A DNA stretch of 64,000 nucleotides from Bacteroidia bacterium (GTDB taxonomy: Bacteria; Bacteroidota; Bacteroidia; Bacteroidales; UBA932): contig JAGKTT010000004.1 of the NCBI GenBank assembly GCA_021153285.1, forward strand, positions 1-64,000, in the 5' to 3' direction. Of the stretch, positions 8,901 to 16,889 are shown piece after piece; the first letter of the stretch is position 1, and each line of letters starts with the position of its first letter. The notes under the pieces were generated by a model, which worked only from the letters and a program-made list of their open reading frames with translations, searched no databases and was not told the DNA's origin. The translations under genes and the position numbers were made by a program.

Positions 8901-9747
8901 TCTCGATCTTATCGGCCACTTCCAGAGTATTGCTGAGGGTTTCAGGATGCTTATAGAACATATCAAGCATCTCCTCCTCACTCTTTAGATATTCCTGCTG
9001 GGTGTATCTGAGACGGTCGGGATCGTCAAGATTAGCATTTGTAGTGAGGCAGATGAGACGGTCGTGTGCCGGTCCGTCCTCCTTGCGTACGAAATGCACG
9101 TCATTGGTAGCTACCACCTTGGTTCCTGTCTTTGCTGCCAGTTCATATATGCCCTCATTTGCCACGAGCTGATGCTCGTAAACCTCCTGTGACTGTCCTG
9201 GAATCAAAGTCTTGTGCTGCTGGACTTCCAGATAGAAATCTTCCCCGAAGACCTTTTTATGCCACAATACGGCCTTCTCGGCAGCTTCCATATCACCTGC
9301 AATGATAGCCTTTGGAATCTCTCCGGCGATACAGGCTGAACAGCAGACCAGATCCTTCGAATACTGTTCCACGATCTCGTGTGTTACCCTCGGCCTGTCG
9401 TAGTATTTTCCTTCTATATGACCGGTAGAAACGATCTTCATCAGGTTCTTGTAGCCGTTGTAGTTCTTTGCCAGTAGGATAAGGTGATAATATCCTCTGT
9501 GGTCCTTATCCTTCAGCCTGTGGTCGTAATGTCTGGTGACATAGATCTCACAGCCGATTATAGGCTTCACTTCAGGGAACTTCTTGGCTACCTTCAGAAA
9601 CTCCTTTACACCGTACATATTGCCGTGGTCTGTAATGGCTAAGGCTGGCATTTCCAGCTCTTTAGCACGTGCAAAGAGGTCACTGATGGCAGACTGGCCA
9701 TCGAGAATGGAATATTGTGTATGTACGTGTAGGTGGACGAAGGACAT
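5944..9747 (-). CDS. dnaE: DNA polymerase III alpha subunit
   Basis: The protein has 1267 residues, close to the usual length of DnaE. It has an N-terminal PHP domain (MSFVHLHVHTQYSILDGQ, residues 1-210), and the polymerase core with GPGRGSAAGSAVAY near residue 395 and the catalytic PDVDIDFDD near 436. RPGPMDYIPDF follows near 735, then a helix-hairpin-helix region and a C-terminal OB domain (IAGFITSTQQMTTRTGRPW near 1095). It is the replicative polymerase subunit of the holoenzyme. It is transcribed alone from a strong Bacteroidota-type promoter. Confidence 0.98.
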   Translation of the reverse strand: MSFVHLHVHTQYSILDGQSAISDLFARAKELEMPALAITDHGNMYGVKEFLKVAKKFPEVKPIIGCEIYVTRHYDHRLKDKDHRGYYHLILLAKNYNGYKNLMKIVSTGHIEGKYYDRPRVTHEIVEQYSKDLVCCSACIAGEIPKAIIAGDMEAAEKAVLWHKKVFGEDFYLEVQQHKTLIPGQSQEVYEHQLVANEGIYELAAKTGTKVVATNDVHFVRKEDGPAHDRLICLTTNANLDDPDRLRYTQQEYLKSEEEMLDMFYKHPETLSNTLEVADKIEIFKVDKDPILPKFDLPEEFLADIDTYLERYKGIIDEGRCDKSGNERGEEFCRSVAYLCHLTYNGAHWRYGDTLSDEQAERIEFELKTICKMGFPDYFLIVQDFIAAARSEGISVGPGRGSAAGSAVAYCLKITNIDPIKYDLLFERFLNPDRINMPDVDIDFDDDGRYRVFQYIEEKYGKEQISHVITYGTMAAKSAIKDVARVSRMSIEESNRLTKMIPDKPIVQMEDAEDPFNEGDTLEEGQKLIEKEVEIDDPENPGSKIKVKKQFKKYKKEVSYKPKLKNCYKLIPELKEELTNGSEETKDVLNYAAKLEGCVRQTGVHACAMIIGRSNLTEYIPICVANDKLTGEEVWVSQYDGHYIEEVGMLKMDFLGLRTLSIIKECQANIKKRFGIEFDIEKIPIDDKETYELYSRGDTTSVFQFESPGMKEWLIKLQPTRFEDLIAMNALYRPGPMDYIPDFVERKQGRKPIEYDLPAMEDILQDTYGITVYQEQVMLLSRKLADFTRGEADTLRKAMGKKIIDLLNSLKDKFINGGIKNGHPQEILEKIWKDWVKFASYAFNKSHATCYAWVSYQTGWLKAHYPAEFQAANLTKNLSNMEEIKKIMDDCKKNGIKVLNPDINESDAKFTVNKSGDIRFGLGGIKGFGDNIVRAILTEREENGLFADIYDFVERMSGVVNRKAFETLLHSGAFDSFGICRKQFTQPGKSGDIFLDTLLKYGELYKKDSLESSVSLFGEVEEMKPERPEIPPMVGDEDILERLQYEKDLVGMYLSSHPLDQYAFELENFTTCPVGEIEALVSDCESKKTKQKANIAGFITSTQQMTTRTGRPWSKTVIEDYSGSYEIALFGKDHENFMSYMQLHSAIFIEGEIEEKYYLKPEEKAQGKTSPYAFKVKRIMLLGNVTDTYVKGFAIKISTNMLTQEFRNSLVNMIKRNKGNVPLSMFLHDPEKGWNIEFLSRKFRVAVTAPFIEELDRLKIGYTVVKK

Positions 9748-9771
9748 AGGTCAGGTTTTTATAAAGGAGGA

Positions 9772-9803
9772 CAAAGATATGAAAAAGGACTCAGCCCGTC
9801 AAA
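9772..9803 (-). promoter_or_regulatory. dnaE promoter
   Basis: On the minus strand, TTTG is followed after 20 bases by TATCTTTG, an exact Bacteroidota match, 25 bases upstream of the dnaE ATG. The -33 TTTG coincides with the start of the T-run of the terminator of the upstream lipoprotein gene. Confidence 0.75.
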
Positions 9804-9851
9804 AAAAATAATAATCCCCCTGACAGCCATGATATGTAACTTCAGGGGGAT
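9801..9851 (-). terminator. Intrinsic terminator after the lipoprotein gene
   Basis: A perfect 10-bp stem (TCAGGGGGAT with ATCCCCCTGA, arms 9842-9851 and 9814-9823) is followed on the minus strand by a run ending in eight T's. Confidence 0.85.
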
Positions 9852-9876
9852 ATTTTCAGTCTGGAATTTATTGTTC

Positions 9877-10278
9877 CTACATCTTCTTCAGCGTGAGCGT
9901 TACTTCTGCTTCATACCCCTCGATAAATCCTTCGGTGAGATTCATTGTCATTGTATTTCCTTTTATGCTGTAAGGAACTTCCTCGACATCTCCGTAAGAG
10001 TCCAGATAAAGGATATTTCCTTTAGTTTCATATTCGAAATCCATGCTGTCTCTTTCTCCCTCAGCTGACATATAGGCTTCGCCTGTTCCGTCCTTTCTGA
10101 ATGTGAAGCTCATCTCCGCTCCCATTTCCGCCAGCTCGAAACTCATGCTCATTCCTTCTACATTCATTTCCATTGTTGTAGCTTTCCACGTTCCTACAAT
10201 GGCATTGTTGCCAAATTTTTCGCAGGATACAAACAAGAGCAATGACAGAATTGCTGTAATCATTAATAGCCGTTTCAT
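9877..10278 (-). CDS. Lipocalin-like lipoprotein
   Basis: I start the protein at MKRLLMITAILSLLLFVSCE (133 residues). This is a clean lipoprotein signal with VSC lipobox, and a -7 element (TAACTTTG, 10311-10318) sits just upstream. A longer frame to 10350 would include that promoter. The mature part has IVGTWKATTMEM, then MSFTFRKDGTGEAYMS and GNILYLDSYGDVEEVPYSI, the strand pattern of the lipocalin-like domains common in Bacteroidota lipoproteins. It probably sits in the outer membrane. No ligand can be inferred. It is monocistronic between two terminators. Confidence 0.75.
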   Translation of the reverse strand: MKRLLMITAILSLLLFVSCEKFGNNAIVGTWKATTMEMNVEGMSMSFELAEMGAEMSFTFRKDGTGEAYMSAEGERDSMDFEYETKGNILYLDSYGDVEEVPYSIKGNTMTMNLTEGFIEGYEAEVTLTLKKM

Positions 10279-10335
10279 AATAGAAGAGATTAAATGTTTA
10301 TAAGATTCTTCAAAGTTATGCATTTTTGATAAAAA

Positions 10336-10371
10336 AAAGAAGGCAACCATTGTTTAACAGCTGCCTTCTTT
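10336..10371 (-). terminator. Intrinsic terminator after secDF
   Basis: A 10-bp stem (AAAGAAGGCA with TGCCTTCTTT) has a 16-base loop. On the minus strand it is followed by an eight-T run, about 20 bases after the secDF stop codon. Confidence 0.85.
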
Positions 10372-10389
10372 CAAGTATTTCATGAATAA

Positions 10390-13230
10390 TTACTTATTCT
10401 CCTTCTTTGCCGCCTTCTTTGTTACATCATACATAATAGGTGTAGCGATGAAGATAGAAGCGTAAGTACCGATCACGATACCGAGGATAAGGGCTACTGC
10501 AAGACCTCTGATCACCTCACCACCGAAGATTGCGAGGATCGCAGCGATGAATGTCTGGTCGATATCAAGGCTGAATGGAAGGATTCCTGAGAAGAGTGAG
10601 AAGAAGCCGATCACGATAAGAGCTGTGTGTGCAAGACCTGTCACACCACCAAGACCCCAGGTCCATCCGCGGAAACGGATAGCGATGTAGCCGAAGATCA
10701 CGATGAGAGCAAGGATTACAGCGATGAATGCGTCTCTTGTGATGTCGTTTGCGATGGTAGGACCTACCTTGTCAGAGCTTATGATACCGTTAGGGTTGTC
10801 GAGAGTAGAAGTGAACTCCTCGAATGTAAGATCAGTAGCGAAGAAGCCCTTGAGTGAGTTGTAGAGCTTGTTCTCTACCTCAGTATCAGCCTCTGTAGAC
10901 TCGTTCTCCACGAGGTACTGAGTAGTGATCTTCATCTGGCTGTCACCACCGAACTGCTTAACCTCTACAGCACCGTCGAACTCCTCGAGAGCAGCTGCGC
11001 GAACTTCCTCAGCAGTAACGTTAGTGTCGAATCTTACTACATATGTACGTCCACCTGTGAAGTCAACACCATATGTGAAGCCCTTTGTGAAGATAGAAAC
11101 GAGTGAGATAACGATAAGTGCACCAGAAACGATGTAAGCGATCTTCTTCTTTCCGATGAAGTCTACGTGTGTATTCTGGAGGAAGTTTCTTGTAAACTTG
11201 TTGTCGAATGTGATGTTCTTGCCCTTCACGATTCTGTCATCGAAGATGATTCTTGTGATGAAGATAGATGTGAGGACTGAAGTGATGATACCGATGATGA
11301 GGGTAGTCGCGAAGCCCTGTACAGGACCTGAACCGAATACGAAGAGTACGATACCTGTAAGGAGAGTAGTGATCTGACCGTCGATGATAGCTGAGTAAGC
11401 GTTTGAATAACCGTCAGCTACAGCCTTGCTGAGACCCTTGCCTGCGCGGAGCTCTTCCTTGATGCGCTCATAGATGATCACGTTGGCATCCACAGCCATA
11501 CCGAGGGTCAATACGAGTCCGGCGATACCAGGGAGTGTGAGGACAGCACCGAATGAAACGAGTGTACCGAAAAGAAGTACTACGTTGCAGAGGAGTGCAA
11601 TGTCAGCTACAAGACCAGCACCACGGTAGAAGAAGAGCATATAGATGAGTACAAGGATGAAGGCGATCACGAATGAGATGAGACCTGCGTTGATAGACTC
11701 AGCTCCGAGTGATGGTCCTACTACCTGCTCCTGGATGATTGTTGCAGGTGCAGGGAGCTTACCTGACTTGAGGACGTTTGCAAGGTCCTCTGCCTCCTCG
11801 AGTGTGAAGTTACCTGTGATCTGTGAGCTACCGCCTGTGATTTCGTTCTGAACGTTAGGGTAAGAATATACCATTCCGTCGAGTACGATAGCGATCTGAC
11901 GGCCGATGTTCTCCTTAGTCATACGAGCCCAGATGTTTGCACCCTCAGTGTTCATTGACATTGAAACCTGTGGAGAAGCACCTGTGTTGCCATACTGAAC
12001 GCGAGCGTCAGTTACAACGCCTCCGTCGAGTGGAGCCTTGCCGTCACGTGAAGTAGCCTTGATTGCAACGAGTTCGAAGATGTTTCCGTTAACGTCGCCT
12101 TCTGAAGCCTTCACTGTCCACATTGGCTTGAATTCAGGTGGGAAAAGCTGCTTGATCTGCGGCATAGCAAAGATCTTGTTGATCTGTGCTGTATCTGCAT
12201 AATGAGCATAACCGATGCAAGCGTATCCTCTTGCTCCTGATGGCTGGAGAAGTGCGAAGAGAGGGTTCTGCTTGAGCATTTCAGCCTCAGCAGCTGCGTC
12301 GTTCTCAGCCTGCTTGAGTTCCTCAGCAAGAAGTGCGTCCTCAGCTGCAACAGTCTCTTCAGCCTCTACTGCAGGAGTTTCCTCAGCAGCCTGCATCTCA
12401 GCGAGGAGTGCATTAGCCTCAGCGAGGTATCCCTCGATCTCTTCGTTCGGATATGTAGCCCAGAACTCGAGTGATGCTGTTCCCTGGAGGAGTTTTCTTA
12501 CACGCTCAGGCTCTTTAACACCTGGGAGCTCCACGAGGATACGTCCGCTGTTACCGAGCTTCTGGATGTTTGGCTGGGTTACACCGAAACGGTCGATACG
12601 GTTTCTGAGGACGTTGAATGAGTTAGAGATTGCGCTCTCTGACTCAGCTCTGATCACCTCGATAACCTGCTCGTCAGTCGATTCAGGGCTGATCTTGTCT
12701 CTCATCTCATATGTTCCGAAGATCTGAGCAAGAGGCATTCCGTTGGAAGTTTCCTTCCAAGCCTCAGCGAAGAGAGTGATGAAGTCGTTTCTTGAATCGA
12801 CGCTGCGCTCCTTAGCGAGAGCAAGTGCATTTGTGAACTCAGGCGCAGTGTTTCCGCTTGCGAGAGCTCTTACGAGGTCCTCAAGCTGAACCTGAAGCAT
12901 CACGTTCATACCACCCTTGAGGTCGAGACCGAGGTTGATGGACTTTGCCTGAATGTCCTTGAATGTGTATCCGAGGTAAATCTTCTCGGATGAGATTGAA
13001 TCGATGTACCTTCTGTTCTCTACCTTCTTGATAGAATCGAGATAGAAAGCCTTGTCAGCCTCGGCGATCTTGCCGAATGCTGCAGAATTCATTGCAGCCT
13101 CAGCCTTAGCCTCAGCGTACTTCTCAGCCTTGTTTTCCTGACGGTTTGTCACGAAAGTGAATGAAAGCTGCCAAAGTGACGCAAGGAGAAGGAGAATCGC
13201 TACAAATCTGATAGCACCTTTACTTTGCAT
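10390..13230 (-). CDS. secDF: Protein translocase subunit SecDF (fused)
   Basis: The protein has 946 residues with SecD and SecF joined, as is usual in Bacteroidota. The order is: first membrane segment, SecD signature DLKGGMNVMLQVQLEDL near residue 100, periplasmic P1 region with RNRIDRFGVTQPNIQKLG, EGANIWARMTKENIGRQIAI, six-helix SecD bundle (about 515-660), then SecF with TYGVDFTGGRTYVVRF near 718 and its own membrane bundle. SecDF pulls secreted chains across the inner membrane using the proton gradient. An unusual Ala/Glu-rich stretch (about residues 270-325, repeated AEE/AEA/LAEE units) lies inside the SecD periplasmic part and looks like an inserted flexible or coiled-coil linker. Confidence 0.97.
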   Translation of the reverse strand: MQSKGAIRFVAILLLLASLWQLSFTFVTNRQENKAEKYAEAKAEAAMNSAAFGKIAEADKAFYLDSIKKVENRRYIDSISSEKIYLGYTFKDIQAKSINLGLDLKGGMNVMLQVQLEDLVRALASGNTAPEFTNALALAKERSVDSRNDFITLFAEAWKETSNGMPLAQIFGTYEMRDKISPESTDEQVIEVIRAESESAISNSFNVLRNRIDRFGVTQPNIQKLGNSGRILVELPGVKEPERVRKLLQGTASLEFWATYPNEEIEGYLAEANALLAEMQAAEETPAVEAEETVAAEDALLAEELKQAENDAAAEAEMLKQNPLFALLQPSGARGYACIGYAHYADTAQINKIFAMPQIKQLFPPEFKPMWTVKASEGDVNGNIFELVAIKATSRDGKAPLDGGVVTDARVQYGNTGASPQVSMSMNTEGANIWARMTKENIGRQIAIVLDGMVYSYPNVQNEITGGSSQITGNFTLEEAEDLANVLKSGKLPAPATIIQEQVVGPSLGAESINAGLISFVIAFILVLIYMLFFYRGAGLVADIALLCNVVLLFGTLVSFGAVLTLPGIAGLVLTLGMAVDANVIIYERIKEELRAGKGLSKAVADGYSNAYSAIIDGQITTLLTGIVLFVFGSGPVQGFATTLIIGIITSVLTSIFITRIIFDDRIVKGKNITFDNKFTRNFLQNTHVDFIGKKKIAYIVSGALIVISLVSIFTKGFTYGVDFTGGRTYVVRFDTNVTAEEVRAAALEEFDGAVEVKQFGGDSQMKITTQYLVENESTEADTEVENKLYNSLKGFFATDLTFEEFTSTLDNPNGIISSDKVGPTIANDITRDAFIAVILALIVIFGYIAIRFRGWTWGLGGVTGLAHTALIVIGFFSLFSGILPFSLDIDQTFIAAILAIFGGEVIRGLAVALILGIVIGTYASIFIATPIMYDVTKKAAKKENK

Positions 13231-13314
13231 AATTTTATTGTTTTAATGATATTTGTATGCATTATTTGGGGATAGTATGGAAGTTGCTTTCCACACCATC
13301 CGCAAAATAGGGCA

Positions 13315-13370
13315 CAAATTTACGATTTTTTTCGAATAAATGAACTTTATATAAATATTTCTTATTTTTG
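13315..13370. promoter_or_regulatory. Divergent -7 elements for secDF and the PD40/SPOR gene
   Basis: TAAATTTG on the minus strand (13315-13322) and TATTTTTG on the plus strand (13363-13370) fit TAnnTTTG. The secDF leader would be about 75 bases long and contains a small hairpin around GGAAGTTGCTTTCC. -33 boxes are weak on both sides. Confidence 0.45.
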
Positions 13371-13391
13371 TAGGCTGAAAATAGGGTAAAT

Positions 13392-15269
13392 ATGACGATG
13401 AAAAGGGTATTTTTTACCATATATATATTATTGCTGGGATTTTTTCTTTTTCCTGCCGGGCTTCAGGCGCGCACTGATCTTCCCGACAGCCTGATAGTCC
13501 AAGGCGAATTGCTTCACGCTCAATATGATTTTGACGCAGCGCTTGACGCATATGAACAGGCATTGGAAATCCTTGAATCCAGAGATGATTCTCTTGAGGT
13601 TCTTCTGTTGAAGGACAAGATGCTTCTTTCCGAGAACGGACGCAATATGAGCGGATTTGCATATAGTCCGTATGTCGTGGCAAAGCATAGGTTCAGTCTG
13701 GACGATTTTTATCTTTATTATCCGCTCCAGGACCGGAGCTGGAGAGTGGCTCCTAACCAGCTGGACAGTTCTGCCATCGGTTTGTCGAAGGCTGTCTATG
13801 CTCCGGATGAAGTTATGAAAATATACTTCTCAGCAGAGGATGAGGATAATATCCGTAATATATATGTCACTGAATATCAGGATACTGTATGGACTCGCCC
13901 TGCATTGCTTAACGAACACCTTGTTTCACCGGCAAATGAAATTTACCCAATGCTGTCTTCAGACGGACGCACATTGTATTTTGCCTCTGAAGGTCTTTAT
14001 GGTGTCGGTGGCTACGATATCTATATGTCGGAGTGGTCTGACCAGGACAATGACTGGTCGGTACCTGTGAATATGGGTTTCCCTTACTCATCACCTGCAG
14101 ATGATTTTCTTCTGATCAATACGGATGACGACAGATATACATTATTTGCGTCCAACAGAGAATGCAGCACCGACAGCGTATGGGTGTATGTTCTTGAATA
14201 TGACAATATGCCTGTAAGAAGAGCCCTCGATGAGCCGCAGCAGCTTCGTGACCTGTCTGTTCTGGATCCGTCATTCGATTCTTTGATGCCGGAGGAGAAA
14301 GAGATTTCAGCAGACATTCCTGAGAATGTCGATACCAGGAAATATATGGATAAGATGTCGGAGGTCAGGGCTTTGAGAGATTCTCTTTCCAATTATAATT
14401 CCTTGCTTGAAAATGAAAGAAATTCCTTTGCATTGAGCAATGATTATGCTGAAAGAACAAGACTTACAGATATTATCCTGCGTCGTGAGTCCAGGATTCC
14501 GCAGCTTCAGGATTCTCTGGACAGAGCTGTCGCCCATCTTCAGAAGATAGAGATGGAGTTTCTCTTCAGTGGTGTCGTGATAGATCCGGACAAGATGATG
14601 GAAGAGGCCGATCACGAAGTTGTGGGTGATGCCACTGCATATACTTTTACCAAGATGAATCTTGGTGATCCTCTTGAGCTTAGGATGATGGAGCCTGAAA
14701 AGAAATTTGATTACTCCTTCAAGATACTTGATAAGGGACAGTTTGCAGAGGATAATACCATTCCGGATGGAATCGTATATCAGATCCAGATATTCAGTGC
14801 CATCAACAAGGCATCTGAAAAGAGTCTCAAGGGTCTGAGTCCAGTCTTTGAGCGTAGGAATTCAGGAGGAAGATATGTCTATCGTGTCGGTCTTTTCAAT
14901 TCATATAATGATGTGCTTTCTAAGCTTAACACTGTTAAGAAAGTGGGTTTCAGGACTGCTTTCATTGTGGCTTATATTGATGGAAAGGAAGTTACCGTGT
15001 CGAAAGCAAGATCTTCGGAATCAAAGGCTGTTAAGGAGCAGAAGTTCTATCAGGTGACATTAGTGCCTTCCGGTGAACTGGATTCCGAATTGTCGGAAGG
15101 AATTCGTCAGCAGGCAGACGGAAAAGATATCGCACGCTCTGAAACAGAGGATGGAAAGGCAGCATATATCATAGGTCCTTTCGGTGATAAGGGTAAGGCT
15201 GATTCTTTGGCATCTTTCATCAAGGCGATGGGTGTTGCGGATGTGACTGTAAGTGAAATACTTAAGTAA
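13392..15269 (+). CDS. PD40 beta-propeller protein with SPOR-like repeats
   Basis: The protein has 625 residues. A signal peptide (cleaved near LQARTDL) and a short TPR-like helix pair (YDFDAALDAYEQALEI) come first. WD40-like PD40 segments follow (about 130-275: EIYPMLSSDGRTLYFASEG, DDFLLINTDDDRYTLFASN), then a coiled coil (about 310-400). Two SPOR-like domains close the protein: about 460-540 (GIVYQIQIFSAINKAS, YVYRVGLFNSYNDVLSKL) and about 545-625 (KFYQVTLVPSGELD, AAYIIGPFGDKGKAD). SPOR domains bind peptidoglycan with denuded glycan strands, and PD40 proteins in Bacteroidota are often linked to the cell envelope. It is followed after 9 bases by nfeD and floA. The linkage suggests an envelope role, but the exact function is unknown. 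Confidence 0.8.
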   Translation: MTMKRVFFTIYILLLGFFLFPAGLQARTDLPDSLIVQGELLHAQYDFDAALDAYEQALEILESRDDSLEVLLLKDKMLLSENGRNMSGFAYSPYVVAKHRFSLDDFYLYYPLQDRSWRVAPNQLDSSAIGLSKAVYAPDEVMKIYFSAEDEDNIRNIYVTEYQDTVWTRPALLNEHLVSPANEIYPMLSSDGRTLYFASEGLYGVGGYDIYMSEWSDQDNDWSVPVNMGFPYSSPADDFLLINTDDDRYTLFASNRECSTDSVWVYVLEYDNMPVRRALDEPQQLRDLSVLDPSFDSLMPEEKEISADIPENVDTRKYMDKMSEVRALRDSLSNYNSLLENERNSFALSNDYAERTRLTDIILRRESRIPQLQDSLDRAVAHLQKIEMEFLFSGVVIDPDKMMEEADHEVVGDATAYTFTKMNLGDPLELRMMEPEKKFDYSFKILDKGQFAEDNTIPDGIVYQIQIFSAINKASEKSLKGLSPVFERRNSGGRYVYRVGLFNSYNDVLSKLNTVKKVGFRTAFIVAYIDGKEVTVSKARSSESKAVKEQKFYQVTLVPSGELDSELSEGIRQQADGKDIARSETEDGKAAYIIGPFGDKGKADSLASFIKAMGVADVTVSEILK

Positions 15270-15278
15270 TAATTTATT

Positions 15279-15737
15279 ATGGGATTTATCATAACATTGA
15301 TATTGGTAGGCCTTGTGCTTATGTTCGCTGAAATATTGCTTGTGCCGGGAGTCGGAGTGGCAGGAATTCTCGGACTCATCTCTATGGGTGGTTCCTGTTT
15401 CTGCGCTTTTCATCAATATGGCAATACCGTGGGAGCTATAGTCACTGCGGTGAATGTATTGCTTCTCATTGCCCTTATTATATGGGTGCTCCGTGCCAAG
15501 ACCTGGAAAAGAATGACTCTTGAGACCAATATTGATTCGAAGGCAGTATCTTCGGAAGCTGCTGTGCTTGCAGTAGGAGATAGAGGTAAGACGCTTACCA
15601 GACTTGCTCCAATGGGTTCGGCGCGCTTTGGAAACTATGTGGTGGAGGTCAAGGCTGTGGAAGGGATGCTTGATCCGAATATAGAAGTTACGGTAGTCCT
15701 TATCGAGGATAATAAGATATATGTAAAACCCTTGTAA
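15279..15737 (+). CDS. NfeD-family membrane protein, FloA partner
   Basis: The protein has 152 residues. Two or three membrane segments (GFIITLILVGLVLMFAEILL, the segment around GILGLISMGGS, and IVTAVNVLLLIALIIWVL) are followed by a C-terminal OB-fold domain (GDRGKTLTRLAPMGSARFGN, EVTVVLIEDNKIYVKPL). This is the short NfeD1-type protein that almost always precedes floA, as it does here with a 15-base gap. NfeD proteins are thought to act with flotillins in membrane microdomains. Confidence 0.9.
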   Translation: MGFIITLILVGLVLMFAEILLVPGVGVAGILGLISMGGSCFCAFHQYGNTVGAIVTAVNVLLLIALIIWVLRAKTWKRMTLETNIDSKAVSSEAAVLAVGDRGKTLTRLAPMGSARFGNYVVEVKAVEGMLDPNIEVTVVLIEDNKIYVKPL

Positions 15738-15752
15738 ATCAATTAAATAATT

Positions 15753-16706
15753 ATGGATGCAATGATCGTTATATGGATCGCGGTCGGTATTGTCGGACTT
15801 GTGATCTTCCTCTGGTTCTTCCCTGTGACCCTTTGGTTCCAGGCATTGATTTCCGGAGTCCGTATTTCCCTCATTCAGCTCGTTCTTATGCGTTGGAGAG
15901 GTGTGTCACCTAACACCATCGTTATGGCAATGGTCACCGGAACAAAGGCCGGTCTGACTCTTTATGCCAATGAGCTCGAGGCCCACTACCTTGCAAAAGG
16001 CAATGTTCCTAAGGTGGTAAACGCCTTGATATCAGCTGATAAGGCCAATATTTCCCTCGATTTCAAGATGGCGGCAGCTATTGACCTCGCAGGTCGTGAC
16101 GTGTTTGAAGCCGTACAGATGTCCGTTAATCCTAAGGTGATCAATACACCTCCTGTGACAGCCGTGGCAAAGGATGGTATCCAGCTCATTGCAAAGGCTC
16201 GAGTGACTGTACGTGCCAATATCAAGCAGCTCGTCGGTGGTGCCGGTGAGGAGACTGTCCTTGCACGAGTAGGCGAGGGTATCGTATCATCGATCGGTTC
16301 TGCAGAGAGTCACAAGCTCGTTCTTGAGAATCCTGATTCGATTTCCAAGGTGGTTCTGAACAAAGGCCTTGATGCAGGAACAGCCTTCGAAATCCTTTCT
16401 ATCGACATCGCAGACATCGACATCGGAAAGAATATCGGTGCAGTCCTTCAGATGGACCAGGCAGAGGCTGATAAGAACATCGCACAGGCCCGCGCAGAGG
16501 AACGTCGTGCAATGGCGGTAGCTCTTGAGCAGGAAATGAAGGCCAAGGCTCAGGAAGCCCGTGCTCGTGTGATCGAAGCAGAAGCAGAAGTTCCGCTTGC
16601 AATGGCAGAGGCATTCCGTACAGGAAATCTCGGCATTATGGACTATTATAAGATGAAAAATATCCAGGCCGATACAGAGATGCGTGAAAATATTGCAAAA
16701 CAATAA
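15753..16706 (+). CDS. floA: Flotillin-like protein FloA
   Basis: The protein has 317 residues, the family's usual length. A membrane segment (about 6-28) is followed by the FloA signature regions MRWRGVSPNTIVMAMVTGTK, AAIDLAGRDVFEAVQMSVNP, KARVTVRANIKQLVGGAGEE, the Ala/Glu coiled coil (RAEERRAMAVALEQEMKAKA) and the C-terminal AEAFRTGNLGIMDYYKMKN. FloA organises inner-membrane microdomains. It is last in the operon after the SPOR protein and NfeD. It differs in length and C-terminus from the long flotillin near 2 kb. Confidence 0.95.
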   Translation: MDAMIVIWIAVGIVGLVIFLWFFPVTLWFQALISGVRISLIQLVLMRWRGVSPNTIVMAMVTGTKAGLTLYANELEAHYLAKGNVPKVVNALISADKANISLDFKMAAAIDLAGRDVFEAVQMSVNPKVINTPPVTAVAKDGIQLIAKARVTVRANIKQLVGGAGEETVLARVGEGIVSSIGSAESHKLVLENPDSISKVVLNKGLDAGTAFEILSIDIADIDIGKNIGAVLQMDQAEADKNIAQARAEERRAMAVALEQEMKAKAQEARARVIEAEAEVPLAMAEAFRTGNLGIMDYYKMKNIQADTEMRENIAKQ

Positions 16707-16792
16707 GGTGTTTCCATCTTAAGTTCTTGTTTTGAATGATTTTCTTAAGATGTCGTATTTTATAATTTCTTGATTTATAGAATGTTATGTGT

Positions 16793-16822
16793 TTCAGGGT
16801 CGGTAAATTTACCGACCCTGAA
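16793..16822. repeat. REP-like palindrome, left of the RAYT gene
   Basis: A 30-nt perfect palindrome with core GGTCGGTAAATTTACCGACC and outer arms TTCAG / CTGAA. It lies downstream of floA, between it and the transposase gene. The same core with different but still self-complementary arms recurs at 18025. Confidence 0.8.
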
Positions 16823-16889
16823 TGATTTAAGTGGCAGATAGACAAAGTGTTACGTTGTGCACTTTGTGTCCCTGACCAGTCAGACTTCA

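Noticed and set aside
16793..16822. Simple floA terminator
   Set aside because: No T-run follows the palindrome on either strand, and its core recurs on the far side of the transposase gene, so a REP-like role explains it better.
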